From assembly GCF_013377905.1 (NCBI RefSeq), contig NZ_JABKAV010000012.1, forward strand, positions 28,947 through 92,946: a DNA stretch of 64,000 nucleotides. Reading direction: 5' to 3'. Both the position numbers and the translations under genes were made by a program. The stretch is from Hymenobacter terrestris. GTDB lineage: Bacteria > Bacteroidota > Bacteroidia > Cytophagales > Hymenobacteraceae. The stretch's first letter is position 1; each line of letters starts with the position of its first letter. The notes beneath the pieces were generated by a model. It saw only the letters and a list, made by a program, of their open reading frames with translations. It had not been told where the DNA came from and searched no databases. Shown here one piece after another: positions 18,022 to 24,936 of this stretch.

Positions 18022-19332
18022 TTACTCCTGCTCCCCGCCGGCCAACGCCTCCAGCCGGAGCGTGACGGCGCGGGCGTGGGCACGCAGACCCTCGGCTTCG
18101 GCCATCGTTTCCACCACGGGCCCCACGTTGCGCAAGCCTTCGGGAGTCAGGCGCTGGAAGGTAATTTTCTTGAAGAACGAGTCGAGCGAAACACCGCTGT
18201 AGTTGCGGGCGTAGCCGTTGGTGGGCAGCGTGTGGTTGGTACCCGAGGCGTAGTCGCCTACGGCTTCGGGCGTGAGGTGGCCCAGAAACACCGAACCGGC
18301 GTTGGTGACGCCCGCGGCCAGCGGCTCGGGGTTTTCCACAGCCAGAATCAAGTGTTCCGGGGCGTACTCGTTCGAGAAATCCAGCATTTCCTGGGCATCG
18401 CGCAGCAGAATGGCCCGGCTTTCCGTCAGGGCCTGAGCGGCCACTTCGGCCCGGGGCAGTTCGCGCAGCTGGCGTTCCACTTCGGCTTTGGTTTGCTCCA
18501 GTATATATAAGGAGTCGGAGAGCAGAATAACCTGCGAATCGGGTCCGTGCTCGGCCTGGCTGAGCAGGTCGGCCGCCACGAAGGCGGGATTAGCTGAGGC
18601 GTCGGCCATCACCAGCACTTCCGAGGGACCAGCCGGCATATCAATGGCCACGCCGTAGCGGGTGGACAGTTGCTTGGCGGCCGTTACGTAACGGTTGCCG
18701 GGACCGAAAATCTTGTCTACGGCCGGCACCGATTCGGTACCACCGCTGAGCGCAGCCACGGCTTGGGCTCCGCCGGCTTTTACTATCGTATCAATACCGA
18801 GCAGCTGGGCCGTGAACAGGATAACCGGGTTCACCGCGCCATCCTTCTGGGGCGGCGTGCAAAGCACAATGTTCGGGCAGCCCGCCAGCTTAGCCGGCAC
18901 GCCCAGCATCAGCAGCGTACTAAACAGCGGCGCCGTGCCGCCCGGAATGTAGAGGCCTACCCGCTGCACAGGCACCGCCCGCCGCCAGCAGAGTACGCCC
19001 GGCATGGTTTCTACCCGCTCCTCAGCTGGCACCTGGGCTTCGTGGAAGCGCAGAATATTGGCGTGAGCCTGCCGGATGGCCGCCTGGAGCGCGGCCGGAA
19101 CCTGGGCTTCGGCGGCGGCCAGCTCCTGGGCCGAAACGCGCAGACCGCCCGCGGCAGGCAAATCGGCCCCATCGAACTGTTGGGCATAATCGAGCAGGGC
19201 CGCGTCGCCGCGTTGGCGCACGTCCTCAAAAATCTGCTGCACGCGCTGGGCTACATCGGCGCCCTGCTGCTGGGCTGCCCGCTGCTGCAACCCGGCCCAC
19301 TCTGCCCGCAAAGGATATTGAATGAGATTCAT
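18022..19332 (-). CDS. hisD: histidinol dehydrogenase
   Basis: A 436-residue zinc enzyme that oxidises histidinol to histidine with two NAD+ (steps 9-10). The family segments GLYIPGG near 127, AGGAQA near 190, the signature IDMPAGPSEVLV near 225, the zinc-ligand segment SQAEHGPDSQ and the late ASGTNHTLPT are all present. It is the second gene of the operon, 89 bp after hisG. Confidence 0.97.
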   Translation of the reverse strand: MNLIQYPLRAEWAGLQQRAAQQQGADVAQRVQQIFEDVRQRGDAALLDYAQQFDGADLPAAGGLRVSAQELAAAEAQVPAALQAAIRQAHANILRFHEAQVPAEERVETMPGVLCWRRAVPVQRVGLYIPGGTAPLFSTLLMLGVPAKLAGCPNIVLCTPPQKDGAVNPVILFTAQLLGIDTIVKAGGAQAVAALSGGTESVPAVDKIFGPGNRYVTAAKQLSTRYGVAIDMPAGPSEVLVMADASANPAFVAADLLSQAEHGPDSQVILLSDSLYILEQTKAEVERQLRELPRAEVAAQALTESRAILLRDAQEMLDFSNEYAPEHLILAVENPEPLAAGVTNAGSVFLGHLTPEAVGDYASGTNHTLPTNGYARNYSGVSLDSFFKKITFQRLTPEGLRNVGPVVETMAEAEGLRAHARAVTLRLEALAGGEQE

Positions 19333-19347
19333 TTGGGATAGTGCTTG

Positions 19348-19418
19348 GTGCTTAGTTGGTAGTGCTTAGTGTAATCCTAGCTCCTATTGCCAAGCACTAG
19401 GCACTACCAACTAAGCAC
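19348..19418. repeat. 18-bp perfect inverted repeat in the hisG-hisD gap
   Basis: GTGCTTAGTTGGTAGTGC (19348-19365) and its exact complement (19401-19418) enclose a 35-nt loop; related TAGTGCTT copies flank the arms. Confidence 0.65.
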
Positions 19419-19421
19419 TAA

Positions 19422-20273
19422 TCAGGAAATCATTTTCTCAATCGGGAGAACCAGGATGCCTTCGGCGCCGACGGCCTTGAGCTGGCTGGTAATATGCCAG
19501 AAATCGTCCTCGTTTACCACCGACTGCACCGACACCCAGCCTTCTTCGGCCAGCGGGGTAATGGTGGGCGACTTAATACCGGGCAGCAATTGCTTCACTG
19601 CATCCAGGGCCGCGACGGGCGCGTTCAGTATGATGTACTTGTTGCGGCGGGCGCGGCGCACGGCCTGCATCCGAAACATCAGCTGCTCGAGCAACTCCTT
19701 CTTCTCGGCGTTCAGGTTTTGGTTGGCGATGAGCACGGCTTCGGAGCGGAACACGGTTTCCACTTCCCGCAGACCGTTGCCAAGCAGCGTCGAGCCACTG
19801 CTCACGATGTCGCAGATGGCCTCGGCCAGCCCGATGCTGGGGGCAATTTCCACCGAGCCGCTGATGGTGTGCAGGTGGGCCTGCACGCCCTGCCCGGCCA
19901 GATAATCGCCCAGGATTTTAGGGTACGAGGTGGCAATGCTCACGCCCTGCAGACTATGGATGGAGTCGTAAGCAGCGGCGCGGGGCACGGCCAGGCTCAG
20001 GCGGCACTTGCTGAAACCCAGGCCTTCCACTTCCAGCTCCGGAAAGCCGGCCTCTACCAGCACGTTCTGGCCCACAATACCCAGATCGGCCACGCCGTCC
20101 TGCACATAACCGGGAATGTCGTCGTCGCGCAGGTACAGGATTTCGAGCGGGAAGTTGGTGGCTTCGGTTTTGAGCTTGTTGGAAGCCGCGAGGAAGCTGA
20201 TACCGCACTCCCGAATCAGGTTCAGGGAGTCTTCGCTTAAGCGGCCGGATTTCTGGATAGCCAGACGGAGCAT
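19422..20273 (-). CDS. hisG: ATP phosphoribosyltransferase, long form
   Basis: HisG joins ATP and PRPP in the first committed step. The 283-residue length and the C-terminal ferredoxin-like regulatory domain (about 210-283) mark the long, histidine-inhibited form that needs no HisZ. The PRPP-binding region reads DIVSSGSTLLGNGL near 160. It is the first structural gene of the operon, 237 bp after the leader peptide stop, with predicted attenuator hairpins between. Confidence 0.97.
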   Translation of the reverse strand: MLRLAIQKSGRLSEDSLNLIRECGISFLAASNKLKTEATNFPLEILYLRDDDIPGYVQDGVADLGIVGQNVLVEAGFPELEVEGLGFSKCRLSLAVPRAAAYDSIHSLQGVSIATSYPKILGDYLAGQGVQAHLHTISGSVEIAPSIGLAEAICDIVSSGSTLLGNGLREVETVFRSEAVLIANQNLNAEKKELLEQLMFRMQAVRRARRNKYIILNAPVAALDAVKQLLPGIKSPTITPLAEEGWVSVQSVVNEDDFWHITSQLKAVGAEGILVLPIEKMIS

Positions 20274-20434
20274 TCTTTTTGTATTAAGTAGTAAGAATCA
20301 GGAACTGGCCATTCGGGCTCAATTGACGATTCGAGAAGATTTGACGGCTGGCCCGATTGGCCGAAACGGCGGTGGGCATGTTCTGAAGAAAGAGGCAGGG
20401 CGACCCATAACGGTTGGCGATGGTCAGAAGCCGG

Positions 20435-20461
20435 CCGGACCCCCGTTTTTCCGGGGGCCGG
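20435..20461 (-). terminator. candidate attenuator hairpin upstream of hisG
   Basis: Read on the minus strand, CCGGCCCCCG, loop GAAAAA, CGGGGG, a bulged U and CCGG form a very stable stem about 50 nt after the leader peptide stop. No U-tract follows, so termination may be Rho-assisted or occur differently; the role is inferred. Confidence 0.5.
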
Positions 20462-20503
20462 GGAGCCTGATACGGCTCGCCCAACGGGTCAATATGATGC
20501 GTT

Positions 20504-20525
20504 CATTCCTCTAGAAAGAGGAATG
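20504..20525 (-). promoter_or_regulatory. hairpin at the His codons of the leader
   Basis: CATTCCTC and GAGGAATG form a perfect 8-bp stem with a 6-nt loop. Its 5' arm on the minus strand begins exactly at the last His codon of the leader, so a ribosome waiting at the His codons would block it. Confidence 0.5.
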
Positions 20526-20639
20526 GTACCCGTGATGATGCCAAGTGGCAGACTCAGACGCGCCGGCCCCGGCCGGGCGGCCCGCTACGGGGGCAGCCGG
20601 GTGGCTTAGGGCAGTAAAACGAGGCGCGGAGAAAATCAT
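20511..20639 (-). CDS. his operon leader peptide
   Basis: A 42-residue frame (ATG at 20639, TAG at 20511-20513) ends in TWHHHGYHSSF, four His codons within the last ten, on the same strand and directly upstream of hisG. This is the signature of a ribosome-mediated attenuator: low charged tRNA-His stalls the ribosome and changes downstream folding. A -7 promoter element lies 19 bp before the ATG. Longer in-frame starts exist (up to 20711), but the promoter position favours this one. The rest of the peptide is Ala/Gly/Pro-rich with no domain. Confidence 0.72.
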   Translation of the reverse strand: MIFSAPRFTALSHPAAPVAGRPAGAGASESATWHHHGYHSSF

Positions 20640-20657
20640 AAGGGCTAAGTAGCGGGG

Positions 20658-20665
20658 CAAATGTA
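20658..20665 (-). promoter_or_regulatory. candidate -7 promoter element of the his operon
   Basis: Minus-strand TACATTTG fits TAnnTTTG and would start transcription about 12 nt before the leader ATG. The -33 box is weak (T-rich sequence about 20 bp upstream). Confidence 0.5.
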
Positions 20666-20749
20666 CGAGCAGACCAATAGGATGAAAACTTTTCCCCAAA
20701 AAAATTATCAAAAAACCGGGAACTTCACGTTTCCTGTAACAGGTCGACC

Positions 20750-20757
20750 TACTTTTG
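20750..20757 (+). promoter_or_regulatory. candidate -7 element for the DUF2911 gene
   Basis: TACTTTTG matches TAnnTTTG, 83 bp before the chosen ATG, in the divergent gap shared with the his promoter. No clear -33 box is seen. Confidence 0.4.
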
Positions 20758-20840
20758 GCACCATTGTTACTGCATAACCGGCGGTGCGGTCGTCGTGCCG
20801 GCTATGTTACAGTTTCCTGCCCCGCTTTGTTTTCTGGCTT

Positions 20841-21830
20841 ATGTCTATTGCCTGCTCTTTCACTCTTCGTTTCGGACTCCTGCTTGCCCTGAGCACCGGT
20901 AGCTCGCTGGCGGCCCACGCCCAGACAATACCGGCTCCTGCGCCCGCATCAGCAGCTACCCCGCCCCCCCTGACTGGCAAACCGGCACCTGCTGCGCTGC
21001 CGCCGCCCAGTACGGGCGTGCCGACGGGCATCGAGCTGTTGCTGCCCCAGGCCAGCCCTCGGGCCCTGGTAGCCCAGGCCGTGGGCCTTACCGACGTGAC
21101 GGTGGAATACCATTCGCCCTCGGTACGTAGCCGCACTGTGTGGGGCGGGCTGGTGCCTTACGAGCAGGTGTGGCGCGCCGGAGCCAACGAAAACACGCTT
21201 ATCCGTTTCTCAACCCCAGTGCTGCTGAATGGGCAGAGCGTGCCCGCCGGCCAGTACTCCTACTACGTAATTCCGCACCAGGACCGCGACTGGGAAGTGG
21301 CGCTCAACCGCGTAACCACCCACTGGGGAACCGATGGCTACGACCCGCAGCAGGACGTCATCCGGGTACCGGTCCAGACCGAGCAGGCCCAATTTCAGGA
21401 AAGCCTGCTGTATTGGTTTTCCAATGTGCGGCCCAACGGTGCCCACCTTAACCTAACCTGGGAGAAGCGTACTGTGGTGCTGCTGTTCGAGGTAGAAGTA
21501 CACAAACAGGTGCTGGCTGGCGTCGAGCGGGCGCTGCTGCAACAGCCCAACAACTGGGAGCTGCTGGCCCAGGCCGCCGACTACCTCGTGCAGAACAACC
21601 TGCAGCCCGAGCGGGCCCTAACCTGGATCAACGAGTCAATTCGGCTGCAGAGCGAGGTGAGCAACAACTGGATCAAGGCCCGTTTACTGGCCCAGCAGCA
21701 GGACTACGGCACGGCCATCGTGTACGCCCGCAAGGCCATCAAAATGGGCGACAAAGACGATGAGGCGTTCAAATCTCGCCTGCCCAACATGCGTCTTTCC
21801 CTCACTGAGTGGCAGGCCCGCGCATACTAA
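20841..21830 (+). CDS. secreted DUF2911 protein with C-terminal TPR-like helices
   Basis: The ATG at 20841 gives a signal peptide ending near AAHAQ. After a Pro/Ala-rich linker, residues about 65-220 match DUF2911, a beta-rich domain of unknown function (segments VTVEYHSPSVRSRTVWGGLVPYEQVWRAGANE, PAGQYSYYVIP; only part of each is quoted from the family view). Residues about 225-329 are paired helices typical of DUF2911 proteins (PNNWELLAQAADYLV, AIVYARKAI). It is probably periplasmic. It is divergent from the his operon, and the function is unknown. Confidence 0.8.
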   Translation: MSIACSFTLRFGLLLALSTGSSLAAHAQTIPAPAPASAATPPPLTGKPAPAALPPPSTGVPTGIELLLPQASPRALVAQAVGLTDVTVEYHSPSVRSRTVWGGLVPYEQVWRAGANENTLIRFSTPVLLNGQSVPAGQYSYYVIPHQDRDWEVALNRVTTHWGTDGYDPQQDVIRVPVQTEQAQFQESLLYWFSNVRPNGAHLNLTWEKRTVVLLFEVEVHKQVLAGVERALLQQPNNWELLAQAADYLVQNNLQPERALTWINESIRLQSEVSNNWIKARLLAQQQDYGTAIVYARKAIKMGDKDDEAFKSRLPNMRLSLTEWQARAY

Positions 21831-21960
21831 ATTTTGGCAAGGGTAAGCGCATTGGGGGCAAGCCCGATCCAGGACAAGCGGGCCGGAGAATGCGCATGGG
21901 GCCACAACCCGGCCAGCCGAAAATGAGTTGTAAAGAGGCAACTACCTTATTTCGGCTCCC

Positions 21961-23190
21961 ATGACCAAATTCGCTTTTTTACTGACCACGGCGCTGGCCA
22001 CTAGCCTGACGGCCGCCGCCCAGAACGATTACCAGAAGTCGGTGGAGGCTTCCTATGAAGGCCATATCTTCAAGCCCAAGCAGGTGGATGCCACCGACGA
22101 CCGCGTGGCCCAACTGAAGGTGCCGGCCGGCTTCGCTATCACCAAGTTTGCCGAGAAACTCGACAAGCCCCGGATGCTGGCCGTAGCCCCCAACGGCGAC
22201 GTGTATGTGTCGAACCGCGACAAAGGCACCATCACGCTGCTGCGCGACACCAACCAGGACGGCCGCGCCGACCAGACCCGCCAGGTAGCCCAGGCCGAGC
22301 ACCTGCACGGGCTGGCCATTCGCGACGGCAAGCTCTACGCCTCGGCCATCCGGGAGCTGTACGTGGCTGATATCCGGCCCGATGGGACGCTCAGTCCGCT
22401 CAAGCGCCTTTACAACGACCTGCCCGACGCCGGCCAGCATCCCAATCGCACCCTCAATTTTGCTCCCGACGGCACGCTCTACCTCTCGGTAGGCAGCACC
22501 TGCAACGCCTGCGACGAGGGCAACAAGGAAAACGCCACCCTGCTGCAAGTGAAGCCCGACGGTTCGGGCCGCTCCGTGTACGCCCAGGGCCTGCGCAACA
22601 CCATTGGCTTCGGCTGGCACCCGCGCACCGGGCAGCTGTTCGGCTTCGACCACGGCATCGACTGGCTGGGCGATGAGCAGCAGCAAGAGGAGTTGAATGA
22701 AATCAAGCCGGGCGGCAACTACGGCTGGCCCTTCGTGTTCGAGAATGGCAAGGCCAACCTGGCCGACGAGCCGCCCGGGGGCCAGACCCACGCGGAGTAC
22801 GCGGCCAAAACAACCAATCCCAAACTGCTTTACAAGGCCCACTCGGCTCCGCTGGGCATGGTGTTTTACAACGGTCAGCAGTTCCCGAAAGAGTACCAGA
22901 ACGACGCCATCGTAACCATGCACGGCTCCTGGAACCGCGCCGAGCCTTCGGGCTACAAGCTGGTACGGGTGCATTTCAACGAACAGGGCCAGCCCGAGAA
23001 GTTCGAGGATTTCGTGACCGGCTGGTTGGTGAACGACAACCAGGAGCAGTTCGGCCGCGTGTGCGGCATTGCCCAGCACGCCGACGGCTCGCTGCTGGTG
23101 TCGGACGACGCCAACGGCGTCGTGTACCGGGTAGCGTATACCGGCAGCGGCAAACCCGCACCCGCTGGCAAAGCCCGGAAACGCGGCTAA
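21961..23190 (+). CDS. PQQ-dependent sugar (aldose/sorbosone) dehydrogenase, periplasmic
   Basis: A 409-residue beta-propeller protein with a signal peptide (about 1-20, ending TAAAQ). It matches the glucose/sorbosone dehydrogenase family: GFAITKFAEKLDKPRMLAVAPNGDVYVSNRD, NRTLNFAPDGTLYLSVGS, LRNTIGFGWHPRTGQLFGFDHGIDWLG and the late HGSWNRAEPSGYKLVRV are all in order. Only short pieces of each are needed for the call. Enzymes of this type oxidise sugars with PQQ or calcium in the periplasm. No PQQ synthesis genes are nearby. It has its own gap on both sides. Confidence 0.86.
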   Translation: MTKFAFLLTTALATSLTAAAQNDYQKSVEASYEGHIFKPKQVDATDDRVAQLKVPAGFAITKFAEKLDKPRMLAVAPNGDVYVSNRDKGTITLLRDTNQDGRADQTRQVAQAEHLHGLAIRDGKLYASAIRELYVADIRPDGTLSPLKRLYNDLPDAGQHPNRTLNFAPDGTLYLSVGSTCNACDEGNKENATLLQVKPDGSGRSVYAQGLRNTIGFGWHPRTGQLFGFDHGIDWLGDEQQQEELNEIKPGGNYGWPFVFENGKANLADEPPGGQTHAEYAAKTTNPKLLYKAHSAPLGMVFYNGQQFPKEYQNDAIVTMHGSWNRAEPSGYKLVRVHFNEQGQPEKFEDFVTGWLVNDNQEQFGRVCGIAQHADGSLLVSDDANGVVYRVAYTGSGKPAPAGKARKRG

Positions 23191-23320
23191 CCACGCCTTT
23201 CAATGGGTTACAGCCTCAAAATAAAGCAGCCGGTGCTATATGCAGCGGCTGCATTTTATTTTACCTACCCTATGACTGGCGCTACACGCGCATTGCGCCA
23301 GTCCTGCTACCTTGGGCCAC

Positions 23321-23890
23321 ATGGACGCTTTGCTGGCGGTTTGCCGCGCTATTCATCCGCTTTCCCCGGGCCTGGAGGCCGAGTTGCGCCGGCTGGCGCG
23401 ACCCGAAACCGTGGCGGCCCGCACCATGCTGCTCGAACCCGGCAGTGTGGCGCAGCGGCTGTATTTCCTGGAATCGGGCCTGGTAAGAGGGTTTTATCTG
23501 AAAGAAGGCAAGGAGGTTACGTCGTGGTTTATGCCGGCGGGCCACTTTGTTATTTCGATTCTGAGCTTCTTTTCGCGCCGGCCTTCCCACGAGTACCTGC
23601 AGGCGCTGGCCGAGTGCCGGGGTTGGTCGCTCACCCACGAGCAGGTGCAGGCGTTGTACCGGCAGTTTCCTGAGTTCAATTTAATTGGCCGGGTGCTCAC
23701 CGAGCGCTACTACGTGCTCAGCGAGCAGCGCGCCCTCGACCTGCGCATGCTGCCCGCCGCCGAACGCTACGCTCGGATGCTACACGACTTTCCCGACCTC
23801 GCCCAACAGGTACCGCTACACATGCTGGCCTCTCACCTCGGCATTACCCCCGAAACCCTGAGCCGCCTACGCGCCCGCCGTTCCGGCTAA
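23321..23890 (+). CDS. Crp/Fnr-family transcriptional regulator
   Basis: A 189-residue regulator. Residues about 10-120 are a cNMP-binding beta-roll (TMLLEPGSVAQRLYFLESGLVRGFY), and the C-terminus carries a helix-turn-helix (MLASHLGITPETLSRLRAR), directly before the stop. The ATG at 23321 was chosen over an in-frame TTG 9 bp upstream. Cyclic-nucleotide residues are not clearly conserved, and no Cys cluster for an Fe-S centre is seen, so the signal is unknown. A matching palindromic operator lies just downstream, ahead of the next gene on the same strand. Confidence 0.87.
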   Translation: MDALLAVCRAIHPLSPGLEAELRRLARPETVAARTMLLEPGSVAQRLYFLESGLVRGFYLKEGKEVTSWFMPAGHFVISILSFFSRRPSHEYLQALAECRGWSLTHEQVQALYRQFPEFNLIGRVLTERYYVLSEQRALDLRMLPAAERYARMLHDFPDLAQQVPLHMLASHLGITPETLSRLRARRSG

Positions 23891-23897
23891 TTACGAT

Positions 23898-23913
23898 CTT
23901 GACAAATGTCAAG
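23898..23913 (+). promoter_or_regulatory. Crp/Fnr-type operator
   Basis: CTTGACAAATGTCAAG is a perfect palindrome of the form TTGAC-N4-GTCAA, the family consensus spacing. It sits 7 bp after the stop of the Crp/Fnr gene and about 40 bp upstream of the start site implied by the -7 element at 23935-23942, the usual class II activator position. Confidence 0.65.
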
Positions 23914-23934
23914 GGTTAAGGGTGGCGCGGACCG

Positions 23935-23942
23935 CACCTTTG
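23935..23942 (+). promoter_or_regulatory. candidate -7 element for the sterol-desaturase-family gene
   Basis: CACCTTTG differs from TAnnTTTG at one position. It places the transcript start close to 23946, so the ATG at 23947 would be nearly leaderless and the ATG at 23974 a more normal start. Confidence 0.4.
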
Positions 23943-23973
23943 GAGCATGGTTTTACCCCTTAACCCTGCTCCT

Positions 23974-24789
23974 ATGAATCCGTTGTTTTCACCGCCGCTG
24001 CTGCTAAGCTGCGACTTTGTCCTTAGTCTATCCAACCTGCTCCAATGGGGTGCCCCACCCATGCTGGTCGTTATTTTCGCGGCCTTTGCGTTCTGCTTTG
24101 TGCTGGAGCGCGTGGTGCCGGGCTGGAAGCTGCCGCGGGTAGCCACCTGGCCTTTCCGAGTGCTGGTCATTAACGGCGCTCAGCTGCTGGTTGTAGTGGT
24201 GGCGGGCCTTACCTGGGAGAAGTGGTTTTCGGCCTACTCGCTGCTGCACGTTTCGCGCCATCTGGGGCCAGTGGCCGGCGGGCTGCTGGCCTACGTGGTA
24301 GCCACGTTCATTTTCTACTGGTGGCACCGCTGGCGCCACACCCAGGACTTTCTGTGGCTGCACTTTCACCAGATTCATCACAGCCCCCGCCGCCTTGAAG
24401 TCATCACGTCCTTCTACAAGCACCCACTCGAAATGACCGTCAATTCGCTGCTGGGCGGGCTGCTGGTGTTCACCGTGCTAGGCCTGAGCCCGGCGGCCGG
24501 GGCCGTGTACACGCTTTGCACAGCGCTGGGCGAATTCTTCTACCACACCAATGTGCGCACGCCCCGCTGGGTAGGCTACATCTTACAGCGCCCCGAAATG
24601 CACCGCGTCCATCATCAGTACCAGCAGCACAGCCACAACTACGGCGACCTAGTGGTCTGGGACTACCTCTTCGGCACCTACCGCAACCCCGTCACCTTTG
24701 AGGCCACCTGCGGCTTCGACCCCGAAATGGAGGAACGCCTCACCGATATGCTACGCTTCAAAGATGTGCATGCCGAAAATCAGAAGTGA
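23974..24789 (+). CDS. sterol desaturase / fatty acid hydroxylase family membrane protein
   Basis: A 271-residue membrane di-iron enzyme (280 residues if it starts at 23947). Hydrophobic segments surround the eight-His motif set: WHRWRHTQDFLWLHFHQIHHS near 110-130 and HRVHHQYQQHSHNYGDLVVWDYLFGTY near 215-240. Members hydroxylate or desaturate fatty acids, sterols or carotenoids; the substrate is unknown. The Crp/Fnr operator just upstream suggests that it is the regulator's local target. It is convergent with the TonB receptor gene. Confidence 0.88.
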   Translation: MNPLFSPPLLLSCDFVLSLSNLLQWGAPPMLVVIFAAFAFCFVLERVVPGWKLPRVATWPFRVLVINGAQLLVVVVAGLTWEKWFSAYSLLHVSRHLGPVAGGLLAYVVATFIFYWWHRWRHTQDFLWLHFHQIHHSPRRLEVITSFYKHPLEMTVNSLLGGLLVFTVLGLSPAAGAVYTLCTALGEFFYHTNVRTPRWVGYILQRPEMHRVHHQYQQHSHNYGDLVVWDYLFGTYRNPVTFEATCGFDPEMEERLTDMLRFKDVHAENQK

Positions 24790-24815
24790 GATAGTGAGTT
24801 GTGTTTAAGAGCTTG

Positions 24816-24917
24816 ATAGCACGTCATGCTGAGCGAAGCCGAAGCATCTCTACCGCAATAGCAACCATATACCATTGCGGTAGAGATGCTTCGGCTTCGC
24901 TCAGCATGACGTGCTAT
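24816..24917. terminator. 44-bp perfect inverted repeat between convergent genes
   Basis: The arms 24816-24859 and 24874-24917 are exactly complementary over 44 bp around a 14-nt loop. Each carries GTCATGCTGAGCGAAGC and the GCATCTCTACCGC motif of the dispersed family. It lies between convergent genes and should act as a two-way terminator. Confidence 0.8.
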
Positions 24918-24936
24918 TGACTACTGGCACCTACCG

